NCBI GenBank assembly: GCA_035653595.1
Contig: DASRBO010000038.1
Span: 13,761 to 77,760 of the forward strand
From: DASRBO01 sp035653595
Lineage (GTDB): Bacteria; Actinomycetota; Acidimicrobiia; Acidimicrobiales; JAJPHE01
Reading direction: 5' to 3'
Length of the DNA: 64,000 nt
Shown here: positions 53,036-61,441 of the stretch, in pieces
Layout of the letters: every line of letters starts with the position of its first letter
How positions within the stretch are numbered: position 1 is the first letter of the stretch
Notes under the pieces: model-generated
Told to the model about the DNA's origin: nothing
The model's database searches: none
Seen by the model: only the letters and a program-made list of their open reading frames with translations
Made by a program: the position numbers and the translations under genes

Positions 53036-55716
53036 GCGGATGCCTTCGTCACGTCGTAGACCTGCATGACTTCGTCCCCGTAGTGGTTGATCACCTTGAC
53101 AGCAATACGGCCACCGTCGGGCGCTGGGAAGGGCCTGCTGGTGGTCGAGTAAAGGGTGTCCCAGGCGGCCTCGTCTATATCCGCTCGCAGGGATCGGCGG
53201 AGCTGGGCGTACGGATCGTTGGCGCCGGTGAAGTAGGCGTGGCGGACGAAGAAGCTCTCTCCGTTGTAGTTGGTGTCGATGAACCAGGCGGCCACATCGT
53301 CGGTCGATCCGGAGCGCACCTGACCCGTGGTCGGGTCGTACACGTCGACACCCCGAAGCTCGAGCGTCAGAAAGTCGCCATCCCGGCTGATGTCGAGGTC
53401 GGGCTCGCCGAAGACCATGAAAAGGTTGCCAGCCCCGGTCTTTTTGAGGAGATCGGCTCCCATGGCCAGGTCAGGGTTCATCCGGGCCAGCAGGATGCGC
53501 AGCCGGCCCATCCTTCGCTCCTCGGCGGCCACCGTGAACCCGTCTCCGTCGGGGGCGAACTCCCGGGTGGTCTCCCCCGCGCTGGGGTCAAACGCGAAAC
53601 CGCAGATGACAAGGAGGTCGACGCCTGCGCCGCGCATAGCCTCCTTGGCGGCCTCTCTGATCTGGTCCGGGCCGACCGTCCCGTGCTCCGGGCCCAGGCT
53701 GATCGCCACCCGCCGGCCGGTGCCGTCGGCGTCGGTGAACTCCCCTTCGGCCTGCACCCACGACCCAGCGAAGAGGTCGAGGCGGTCGAAGCGGATGTCC
53801 TCACCCTTATAGGTGTTGTGGATGCCCGCCTTGCGCAGGTTGTCCAGAATCGTCTGTTCGTAGCTCGGAGAAGCGGCGTCGCCCATGGCGGCAGCCTGGC
53901 CGTTGGCCGGCGGGGGCCGCTCCTCATCGAGCACCCGATGCGGCGACAGGCTCTCGACCGTGAACCGGCCCGTGACGCGGACCCGTTTGCGGTCTTCATA
54001 CGGCTGGTCGACGAGCAGCTCGGACTCGGCGTGTCGGGCGATGGCGGCATCGATCTGCTGGCGGGACATGCCCTCCTTGATGTCCGGGTTCTGGGCGATC
54101 GACTTGAGGGTGATGTGGGGCACCCGCTGGTACACGAAGCCCTTCTTGATGTCACCGTTGTACGGCCCGGGAGGGAGCCGCCCTGTCAACTCTCCTTCCT
54201 TGTGGGCGCCAGCTTCCGAATCGGCGAGGAGGTAGTAGGGGTAGCGCGCGCACATCAGGCGAGTGCGGGCCAGGGCCAGAGCGACCCTTGAGGTGTCGAT
54301 GGTTATCCAACGCCGACCCCATTGCTCAGCGACAAAGGCCGTCGTGCCTGCACCACAGGTCGGATCGAGCACGAGATCACCAGGGTCCGTCGACAGCAGG
54401 AGACACCGCTCAACCACCTTTGTGGGCGTCTGGACGACGTAAACCTTCTCATCAGTGAAGCTACCTGTTCCCGTGTCCGTCCAGACGTTGTTCAGACCGA
54501 CATATGGAAAGTCATCCTGGTAGCGGACGTATTGAAGACTGTTGGAGGCGACGTGTAGACGACGGGCTGCGCGCAGTCGCTCCATTCCCTCAGGGTTCGT
54601 CTTCCATCCGCCAGTGCCCGGCATGAACCGGCGTCCATCAACTCCCACTGGGAAGACCGTGGTTGCTGCTTCCCGCACTGTCTGCGACGTGAGGTCGCCC
54701 GGCTTGTAGACTTTGGCCCCAGTTGGAAGGCCAACATCACCACGAACTTCTGCCGCACTCATTCCTCGCGTTTCGCCGGTCGGAAGCTGGAGCCAGCGGT
54801 AACCCGTCCGATCGGCACCCGAACGCCAAACCTCGCGAAATTTCAGCAGCTCAAGATTCCTTCCATACCAAAGCAAGTAGTCAGCTGCTCCGGGCAGGTA
54901 AGCACCCGTCGAGCCCGCTGTCTTCCATACGGTTATGAGGCTAACGAAGTTATCCGTCCCGAAGACCTCGTCCATGATGCTTCGCACAAGGTGTTGGTTC
55001 TCATCGCCTATCTGCACAAAGCAGGATCCGGACTCTGTTAGCAGCTCCCGAGCGACGGTCAGCCGATCACGTAGATAGCTCAGGTACGAGTTGATGCCCT
55101 CCTGCCAGGTATCTCGGAAGGCTTTGATTTGTTCAGGTTGGCGCGTGACATCGGCCGCCTTGCCGTCCTTGACATTCCGCCTGCGAGTGGAGACTTGCCA
55201 GTTCGATCCGAACCTAATTCCGTAGGGGGGGTCCAAATAGATCATCTGGATCTTCCCCCGCAGCGCCTCCTTCTCGGCCAGGCTGTTCATGACCAGCAGG
55301 GCATCCCCGAGGATCATGCGGTTCGACCAGTTGCCCTCGTGGCTGTAGAAATCGACCAGGTCCTCGAAGGGCAGACCGTCGAAATCCTCGAAGAGCCTCA
55401 GCTCGGGCTCGTCCTCGGGACGGGAGGCTGTAGCCCGTAGGTTTTCAACGAGTGCCCGGGGGTCGATCTTTTCCTGAATGTAAACCGGGACCGAAGCGAC
55501 CGAGAGGTATTCGGCCAGGTCCTGTTGATCCTTGCCCTTCCACACCAGCTGCGGGTCCAGTGATGGGTCCCGTGGGTAAAGGACCGTCTTCGGAGCCTTC
55601 TCGTCTTCGGCAACGAAGCTCGAGAGCTCGGTGGTCGGGATGTTGACCCGCTTGTCGACGTGGCGGGTCGACTCGACCGGCACCGGGCCAGTAGAGGCTT
55701 GCTTCCGGGGTGGCAT
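53032..55716 (-). CDS. mod: Type III-like DNA methyltransferase (Mod)
   Basis: Beta-class adenine DNA methyltransferase of 894 aa. The catalytic DPPY (162-165) precedes the SAM motif DPTCGAGTT (451-459), typical of type III Mod subunits; the region between carries the target-recognition domain, and about 400 residues follow. The Mod subunit methylates one strand and directs Res to unmodified inversely oriented sites. Codon use and base composition look distinctly less GC-rich than the rest of the window around 54.3-55.2 kb. The ATG overlaps the res stop by one base. Confidence 0.88.
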   Translation of the reverse strand: MPPRKQASTGPVPVESTRHVDKRVNIPTTELSSFVAEDEKAPKTVLYPRDPSLDPQLVWKGKDQQDLAEYLSVASVPVYIQEKIDPRALVENLRATASRPEDEPELRLFEDFDGLPFEDLVDFYSHEGNWSNRMILGDALLVMNSLAEKEALRGKIQMIYLDPPYGIRFGSNWQVSTRRRNVKDGKAADVTRQPEQIKAFRDTWQEGINSYLSYLRDRLTVARELLTESGSCFVQIGDENQHLVRSIMDEVFGTDNFVSLITVWKTAGSTGAYLPGAADYLLWYGRNLELLKFREVWRSGADRTGYRWLQLPTGETRGMSAAEVRGDVGLPTGAKVYKPGDLTSQTVREAATTVFPVGVDGRRFMPGTGGWKTNPEGMERLRAARRLHVASNSLQYVRYQDDFPYVGLNNVWTDTGTGSFTDEKVYVVQTPTKVVERCLLLSTDPGDLVLDPTCGAGTTAFVAEQWGRRWITIDTSRVALALARTRLMCARYPYYLLADSEAGAHKEGELTGRLPPGPYNGDIKKGFVYQRVPHITLKSIAQNPDIKEGMSRQQIDAAIARHAESELLVDQPYEDRKRVRVTGRFTVESLSPHRVLDEERPPPANGQAAAMGDAASPSYEQTILDNLRKAGIHNTYKGEDIRFDRLDLFAGSWVQAEGEFTDADGTGRRVAISLGPEHGTVGPDQIREAAKEAMRGAGVDLLVICGFAFDPSAGETTREFAPDGDGFTVAAEERRMGRLRILLARMNPDLAMGADLLKKTGAGNLFMVFGEPDLDISRDGDFLTLELRGVDVYDPTTGQVRSGSTDDVAAWFIDTNYNGESFFVRHAYFTGANDPYAQLRRSLRADIDEAAWDTLYSTTSRPFPAPDGGRIAVKVINHYGDEVMQVYDVTKASA

Positions 55717-58700
55717 CAGCTACTCACCGTCGCAATCGGACGTCGTGACACTGCTGACTCGATCAATCCCGCCGCCTCCCATGGATCGGTCACCTCAATG
55801 AAGGCCCACCGGCCGAGGCGTCCCCAGTTGTTGACCGCCGGCACCCACAAATTGCGCATCGTGGCGGCCTTGGCGTCCTTGTCCCTTCGGCGCTGGCCGG
55901 ACACCTCGATGACGAGGCTCAAAAGGTCGTCTCTCCCGAAGCCATCATCAACTCGGACGATGAAGTCGGGGATGTAGGAGCGTTGCTGTCCGTCGAGGGT
56001 GTAGGGGACCGCGAATCCAAGTCCCTGGTTCTTCACGTAGCTGTGCACCGCCGGCATGTGCTCGAGCTTGCTGGCCAGAGTCGATTCCCACTCACTGTCA
56101 CACGCCACGTGGGACACATGGCAGCGGTCCGGATGGGTGACGTAGACGTCCTTGGTGGTGTCGAAGTCGACATGCCGGGTCGAGCCGACCGGGTCTGCCG
56201 GGCTGAGGATCGGGATCAGGCGCGCTTCGGGGCCTTGGGTGGAGATGAAGGCATGGTGCAGCTTCTCGACCGCTTCGTCGGCGTTCTGGTGCATGGCCAA
56301 GAGGCCCACGAATGCGTCGTCCTTGAGCACCACCTGGCTCGAATCGGCCAGCCACGCCTTGGTGATCTCGACCAGACGAGGGAAGAGCCAGGGCCGTTCT
56401 CCTTCGGGCTGGCCGTCCTCGGGCGGTGGCGTGCGGAAGTGTTTGTCCAGCAGTCGCTTGGCCAAAAGGAACGCCACCTGTTGGGGCCGCATGGCCTCGA
56501 AATAGTCGAGACGGTGTTCCTCCGTTTGACCAACCACCGCCGCCATCTCGGTTCGGGTCGGAACATGGCGGGAGTCGAGGACTATCCGGGACTCCTCGAT
56601 GAAGTCCGGGGTGAGGTGGTCGTCTGCAGACTCCCAGCGGTAGCCGGCGAGGCGGGGAAACTCGATCTCGCAGAGCGGAGCCCGCTCTGCGATGGCCCGC
56701 ACCCGGGTGGGAATCTTGGTGGGTTTGGGGTCGGGGCTCGACCCTGAGGCGGGGATGAAGCTGAACGGAACTCCGTAGACTTCGGCGTATTCCGGTTCGA
56801 AGTGCACTCCGTCATCGCCAAGCGCATACGAGCGCCGGCGTAACCCCCGGCCGACCACTTGCTCGCAGAGGAGCTGGGTGCCGAAGGCCCGCACCCCGAG
56901 CACGTGGGTCACGGTGTTGGCGTCCCACCCCTCGGTGAGCATCGAGACTGACACAACGCAGCGAACGTCGCCTCCGAGCTTGCCGGGCTTGCCGACGGTA
57001 TTCATGACCTCCCGGAGGAGGTCCTCGTCGGACACGTCGTCGACGTCCTGGCCCCGCTGAGCACGTTCAGCCTTGAACTCGGCGATCTGGTGGGCGGCGG
57101 CCGCCTTGAACTCGGTGGACATGGCTTCGCCGGAGTCGAGCTGCGAGGAGTCGACCAGGATGGTCTTCGGCCGCACCGACCACGTGCCGGCGTGTTCGTT
57201 GGAGAACAGCGGGAGCTGGCCGGGGACCACAACCTGGGACGCGTCGGGCAGTGTCTTCTGCCACCCCGCGATGTAGTCGAAAACGAGCTTCGAGACGGTG
57301 GTGTTGTTGCACACCACGATGAACACCGGTGGCGCGGCCCCGTCGTTCTGCCCGGAGACTTCCTCCCAGCGGCGGAAGGCCTTCTCGTAGTTCCCGTACA
57401 GGCCGTGCAGGGCCCCTTCGAGGGGTCCGGGCAGCTTGGGCTCGCGCCACTCGTCCTGTGAGGCACGCCGACCCTTCTTGGGCAGATCGGTGCGGATGCG
57501 CAGCCACAGGCCCCGATAGGTCGGCATCGACGCGCCCTTCTCGGCATTGTCGTCCACCGGCACCCGGGGAATCTTCACCAGGCCGGCTTCGATGGCGTCG
57601 ATGAGCGAGAAGTCAGAAACGACCCACTGGAACAGGGTCCCTTCGGGCCAGCCCGATCCCCGCAGGTAAAACGGCGTGGCGGAGAGGTCATAAACGGCAC
57701 GGATACCTGTCTTGGCCGCGACCGCCTCCAGGCCCGAGAGCCAGACGCGGGCCTCTTCGTCGCGTTGGGCCGCCTCGCGCTTGTCCTCGCCCGTGAGGGC
57801 GGGCAGCTCGGCGTCGTCTCCGATCCGGCGGCGGTAGCAGTGATGGGCCTCGTCGTTCATCACAACGATGTTGCGCTTGGTGCCGAGGGCCCGGGTAACC
57901 CGGCGGACCATCTCGTCGGGGGTCTCGGTGAACACGCCAGGGGCCTGGCCAGCGAGCTCCTTGGTGAGCTTCGGGGCCTTCAGCTTCTCCCGCAGTCGGA
58001 ACTGGTGGAAGTTGACGATGTGGACCCGGGCCCGGCCGAGGTCGGCCAGCCGATCTGGAGGGACCAGGTCGCGCAGGCGGTAGTAGTTCTCCGGGTCCGA
58101 GGGCAGGAGCACCCGGAGGCGGTCGCGGATGGTGATCCCGGGGGCCACTACCAAGAAGGCGTCGGAGAAGCGTCCGTCCTGGGCATTGGCGGCTTTGTTG
58201 AGGGTGTGCCAGGCGATGAGCATGGCCATGACCACCGTCTTGCCGGTGCCGGTGGCCATCTTGTGGGCCATTCGGAAAAGGCCGGGGTTGGCGTCCTGGG
58301 CGAAGTGCCGGAGGTCGTTCTCGATCCAGTTGTCCCCGAACTTGCGAGCCACCTCGGTGATGTAGACGGCCGTCTCGAGTGCCTCGATCTGGCAGAAGAA
58401 GAGCGGGCGCTCCCGATCAGGGCCGGTCCAGTACTCGAGGAGTGACCGGGTGGTCGGCGTGACCCCCTGCCACCCGCCTGCCCGCCAAACTCCCACCTTG
58501 CTCCGGATGCGATTGATGAAGGCGTTCTCGGAGATGCGGTCCCCGGTCCATTCATCGAAGACGAGCTGGCCTGAGCGCTTCTTGGCCTGCGGAATAGGGA
58601 TGAAATAGGAGGAGACCCGTCGGGCGTCGACGATCTCGTCGGTGATCCCGTCGTCGTCGAAACGGAAGTGGCGCCCGGGCTCCTCGTACGGGGAGTTGAG

Positions 58701-58736
58701 GATCGGGTTCTCGATGACGATCTGGGCCCGGGGCAC
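55716..58736 (-). CDS. res: Type III-like restriction endonuclease subunit (Res)
   Basis: SF2 helicase-nuclease of 1006 aa. Walker A ATGTGKT (161-167) and DEAH (295-298) are intact, and the helicase C-domain has GWDANTVTHVLGVRAF and QVVGRGLRRR. The C-terminal nuclease segment has the PDF aspartate (924) and the IEV glutamate (944), but the usual lysine two residues later is serine (946; EVSG). That substitution could weaken or abolish cutting unless another residue compensates. GTG start shared by 1 nt with the vapC stop. Confidence 0.85.
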   Translation of the reverse strand: MPRAQIVIENPILNSPYEEPGRHFRFDDDGITDEIVDARRVSSYFIPIPQAKKRSGQLVFDEWTGDRISENAFINRIRSKVGVWRAGGWQGVTPTTRSLLEYWTGPDRERPLFFCQIEALETAVYITEVARKFGDNWIENDLRHFAQDANPGLFRMAHKMATGTGKTVVMAMLIAWHTLNKAANAQDGRFSDAFLVVAPGITIRDRLRVLLPSDPENYYRLRDLVPPDRLADLGRARVHIVNFHQFRLREKLKAPKLTKELAGQAPGVFTETPDEMVRRVTRALGTKRNIVVMNDEAHHCYRRRIGDDAELPALTGEDKREAAQRDEEARVWLSGLEAVAAKTGIRAVYDLSATPFYLRGSGWPEGTLFQWVVSDFSLIDAIEAGLVKIPRVPVDDNAEKGASMPTYRGLWLRIRTDLPKKGRRASQDEWREPKLPGPLEGALHGLYGNYEKAFRRWEEVSGQNDGAAPPVFIVVCNNTTVSKLVFDYIAGWQKTLPDASQVVVPGQLPLFSNEHAGTWSVRPKTILVDSSQLDSGEAMSTEFKAAAAHQIAEFKAERAQRGQDVDDVSDEDLLREVMNTVGKPGKLGGDVRCVVSVSMLTEGWDANTVTHVLGVRAFGTQLLCEQVVGRGLRRRSYALGDDGVHFEPEYAEVYGVPFSFIPASGSSPDPKPTKIPTRVRAIAERAPLCEIEFPRLAGYRWESADDHLTPDFIEESRIVLDSRHVPTRTEMAAVVGQTEEHRLDYFEAMRPQQVAFLLAKRLLDKHFRTPPPEDGQPEGERPWLFPRLVEITKAWLADSSQVVLKDDAFVGLLAMHQNADEAVEKLHHAFISTQGPEARLIPILSPADPVGSTRHVDFDTTKDVYVTHPDRCHVSHVACDSEWESTLASKLEHMPAVHSYVKNQGLGFAVPYTLDGQQRSYIPDFIVRVDDGFGRDDLLSLVIEVSGQRRRDKDAKAATMRNLWVPAVNNWGRLGRWAFIEVTDPWEAAGLIESAVSRRPIATVSS

Positions 58737-59224
58737 TACTTCCTCCCTACGGAGGGACGTCGCTGGGCGTGAGCCCCCCGAGGCCCGACGGGGGCACTAG
58801 CGGCTTCACGGGGATGGACGACCCGGACGTCGGACATCGGGAAGTCGTCGGCGTTGTGGGTGACGAGCACGGCATCGTGAGCCCGGGCCGTTCCGGCCAC
58901 CAGGGCGTCGGGCATCTGGATGGTGATACCCCGGCCGGCCCACTCGTCCTGGTAGCGGCCGGCCCGGTGGGCGGCCTCTCGTTCGGTGGCGAGGAAGCGG
59001 AGGCGCCCGAGCACGGCCGCAGCCGTCTGGCGCTCCCGCTGACCGAGCCCGGCCTCGACCTCGGCCAGGTTCACGCATGTGGTGCCGAGGCTGTGGCCGG
59101 CGCCCACCAGGTGGAGCATCGTCGCTTCGATCTCGGGCCGGCCCCGGAGCCATTCGATCAGGACCGTGCTATCGAGCAGGTAGGTCGTCAGGTTCCAACT
59201 CCCCGCCGTGAGGACCGGACCCAC
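58736..59224 (-). CDS. vapC: VapC-like PIN-domain ribonuclease toxin
   Basis: PIN-domain RNase with Asp18 (LLDSTVLIEWLRG), the central acidic residue in NLAEVEAG, and the C-terminal PDALVAGTARAHDAVLVTHN with the remaining acidic residues. The GTG at 59224 is used; a CTG at 59191 directly after GGGGAG would start the protein close to the conserved first strand and is a plausible rare start. The gene overlaps vapB by 37 nt and ends one base into res. Confidence 0.8.
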   Translation of the reverse strand: MGPVLTAGSWNLTTYLLDSTVLIEWLRGRPEIEATMLHLVGAGHSLGTTCVNLAEVEAGLGQRERQTAAAVLGRLRFLATEREAAHRAGRYQDEWAGRGITIQMPDALVAGTARAHDAVLVTHNADDFPMSDVRVVHPREAASAPVGPRGAHAQRRPSVGRK

Positions 59225-59430
59225 TCCTGGACCGACCCGGTGTCCCGCCAATGGGGATAGTCCTTGTCCTTGAGGATGCCGGCGCCCTTCCGGATGGCTG
59301 CCTCGAGGTCCTGGCGCTCCAGCTTCTCCCGGGCGGCGTCCTCCAGGAACCGGCTGCGCCCCCGCTCGCCCACCCGCTCGTCGATGGCGGCGATCACCTC
59401 GTCGGAGAGGATCACGTGCGTCCGGGCCAT
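59188..59430 (-). CDS. vapB: VapB-like ribbon-helix-helix antitoxin
   Basis: Antitoxin of 80 aa. The N-terminal ILSDEVIAAIDERVGERG and RSRFLEDAAREKLERQ fit a ribbon-helix-helix CopG/VapB DNA-binding domain, and the C-terminal half (DYPHWRDTGSVQEWV) would wrap the toxin. GAGGAGGCGGC precedes the ATG. It is the first gene of the leftward six-gene train. Confidence 0.82.
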   Translation of the reverse strand: MARTHVILSDEVIAAIDERVGERGRSRFLEDAAREKLERQDLEAAIRKGAGILKDKDYPHWRDTGSVQEWVRSSRRGVGT

Positions 59431-59443
59431 GCCGCCTCCTCTT

Positions 59444-59462
59444 GTCCCACGCCTGGTCCCAC
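59444..59462 (-). promoter_or_regulatory. Direct-repeat operator candidate upstream of vapB
   Basis: Minus-strand GTGGGAC occurs twice, 12 bp apart (plus-strand GTCCCAC at 59444-59450 and 59456-59462), just ahead of the vapB ribosome-binding site. Spacing of about one helical turn suits autoregulation by a ribbon-helix-helix protein. Confidence 0.35.
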
Positions 59463-59539
59463 TGTACCCAGCCGTCTGATGATGCGCTGGCCAATGGGCG
59501 GGCTCGCCCAGACCTGCGCGAGCTGGTCGGCCGGCCCCT

Positions 59540-59713
59540 CTACAACCCGAAGCCCCGGAGGAACCGCCGGGTCCAGCGGTTGGTGGTTCGGTAGACCGAG
59601 CGGCGGACCACCCGCTTGGTGAAGGCGGACGGACCCCGGGTGGCGGCCTGGGCGTTGCCGAGGTCGCGGGCGGCCCGGTAGAGCTGGGAGCGGAGGCTGC
59701 GGCGGCGGGGCAT
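59540..59713 (-). CDS. 57-aa arginine-rich conserved small protein
   Basis: Short gene of 58 codons. The protein begins MPRRRSLRSQLYRAARDLGN and has a central FTKRVVRRSVYRTTNR and a C-terminal RRFLRGFGL; it is strongly basic and contains no cysteines. It resembles a small family of conserved hypotheticals in actinobacteria known to me only by its pattern. Function unknown; a nucleic-acid contact is possible from the charge. Confidence 0.6.
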   Translation of the reverse strand: MPRRRSLRSQLYRAARDLGNAQAATRGPSAFTKRVVRRSVYRTTNRWTRRFLRGFGL

Positions 59714-59928
59714 GCCGCCGAGTGTGGCAGAGGAGGGGCCGGACCCGGAAGGGTTCGGACTCCGCGTCAGCGGCCGTTGACGAGCGGGACCCGAGCCCGC
59801 CCACCTCAGGAGTTGGAAGTTCTGTCACGGGGTGGTGCGACAGTGATGTCATAGCCCACTCAGCGCTCGAGAACCACCCTGACGCTGACCTGCTCGGGTG
59901 ACTGGATCACCCCGGCGGAAGGAGGCTC

Positions 59929-60213
59929 ATGACAACCACAATTACCTACAGGGGTTCGATACGTGGCGTGCATGTGCTGGCCAGGCAGCTGCGCGATGCC
60001 GGCCTAACGGTCGACTTTGACCCCCCGCAGGAGAGTCGGGGAGCCGGCGCCGACGTAGTGCATGTGTTGCTGAGAATTGCGTCCGACGTCGAGGCGGGCG
60101 TCGTCGGAACCGCGGCTGTTGAAGCCGTCCGGCGAATTGTGGCGACGTTTCGGTCTCGGGCCGGTGGAGCTGCGGAAGTCGAGCTGGTGGAGGATGCCGG
60201 CCAGCGCTCTTGA
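59929..60213 (+). CDS. Small conserved hypothetical protein
   Basis: Protein of 94 aa with a strong GGAAGGAGG ribosome-binding site directly before its ATG. Opening MTTTITYRGSIRGVHVLARQL, a central VVHVLLRIAS strand and helix VRRIVATFRS give an alpha/beta pattern. No motif or family recognised. Confidence 0.6.
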   Translation: MTTTITYRGSIRGVHVLARQLRDAGLTVDFDPPQESRGAGADVVHVLLRIASDVEAGVVGTAAVEAVRRIVATFRSRAGGAAEVELVEDAGQRS

Positions 60214-60261
60214 ACCCGTGAAGAAGGTTGTCACACACGAGGATCACGCCGTTCCAGACAG

Positions 60262-60291
60262 CCAGGCCGGCGCCGAAGGCGCCGGGCCTGG
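60262..60291. terminator. Strong GC-rich hairpin
   Basis: CCAGGCCGGCGCC (60262-60274), loop GAA, and GGCGCCGGGCCTGG (60278-60291) pair over 13 of 14 positions with one bulge. No T-run follows, so termination is only possible, not shown. Confidence 0.45.
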
Positions 60292-60398
60292 ACACTGATC
60301 CGGAAGAAGAGCAAGGGGCCCAAGGGATCGAGCGGTCGTCGGGTAACCGGAAGTGCTGATCCGGGAAATCGGTTTCGTCCACGGAGGTTGACGCACCT

Positions 60399-60986
60399 GT
60401 GGTCGACGGCGGCAGCAGGCAGGCTGGGCCCGTGGCGCCCCATCTCCGTGGCAGACGGCTGGCGGTCGTGGCCGCGGTCCTCTCGGCACTGGTGGTGCTC
60501 GGTGTCACCCTCCTGCTGGTCCTGCCTGGGGGCGGTGGCACAGAGGCCGCTGCCCCCTGCCACCCGATCGGCGGGCCCGTGCGGGTCGGGGAGTCGATCC
60601 GGGCCACCTATCTGCCCACGCACCTGGTGTTGGGCCCAGGCAGCGAATCCGACCCTCGCTCTGCCCCAGTGGTGTACGGCCTTCCCCCGTCGGCCTTCCA
60701 CACCGAGGCCGGCCCAACGGTCACCCTCGAGGTCCTCCCCGCCGCCGTCCTCGGCTCGTTCGTCCCGCCGGGCCTCGTAAGCCGGCCGGTGATGGTCCAG
60801 AGCCATCAGGGCCTCTTGGCCACCACGCCCACCGTCGTGCCCAGGGCGCTGAGCCACGAGATCGGGCGGATCCACATCTACTGGCAGCCGAGCGCTGACA
60901 TCGTCGTCTCCTTCACCACCTCGGAGATCGGCGAGAGCCTGGCCGACACCATCGCCGCCGGCATCCAGTACTCCCGGGCCACCTGA
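60399..60986 (+). CDS. Membrane-anchored hypothetical protein
   Basis: Protein of 195 aa, GTG start. A single hydrophobic segment (AVVAAVLSALVVLGVTLLLV) lies at about residues 22-41; the rest is a predicted extracytoplasmic domain with no recognised motif. A shared helper role with the nearby membrane-tethered regulator is only a guess from proximity. Confidence 0.55.
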   Translation: MVDGGSRQAGPVAPHLRGRRLAVVAAVLSALVVLGVTLLLVLPGGGGTEAAAPCHPIGGPVRVGESIRATYLPTHLVLGPGSESDPRSAPVVYGLPPSAFHTEAGPTVTLEVLPAAVLGSFVPPGLVSRPVMVQSHQGLLATTPTVVPRALSHEIGRIHIYWQPSADIVVSFTTSEIGESLADTIAAGIQYSRAT

Positions 60987-61441
60987 TTGAGGAGGCCGGC
61001 GCCGGCCCGACGGTCTGCACCCCGATCACCACCCGCTGACAAGCCGAGTTGGCCGTCGTCCCCGGCCGGGCGGCTCCGTCCGACCGGCCTGAGCGCAAGG
61101 CTGCTCGGGAGGGACGGGGGGTCAAGGGGCAGGAAGCAGACCGCCGACTCTGCGCCAGCACCTCCCGGCCCGGTGCGACCGCCCCTTGAGGCTCCGGCCC
61201 TCCCGAGCCATCGGAACCGACCAAGGCGCCCCCGGCACCGGAATTTCTTGCTCCGGATAGTTCCCAACTGAGTTCCCAACCGCGGCTGCACCCCTCCTGA
61301 CCAGGGCGTTCGTCCCGCTGGCGGGGGCCGCTGCGGGCCGGAGAAATCCGGGGGTTGGGAACTTGGCTGGGAGGGTCGTTGGGAAGCCGGGGGCGCACGA
61401 TCGCCCCCATGCGATGCGCTGCCACGGCCGCCCGGGCCGCT
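60987..61441. other. Convergent gene-free region with GTTGGGAA repeats
   Basis: Region of 455 nt between convergent genes. It has an imperfect 21-nt inverted repeat (61261-61281 and 61353-61373; 17 of 21 positions pair) built from GTTCCCAAC/GTTGGGAAC units, plus a further GTTGGGAAG at 61378. No gene is supported. Confidence 0.55.
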
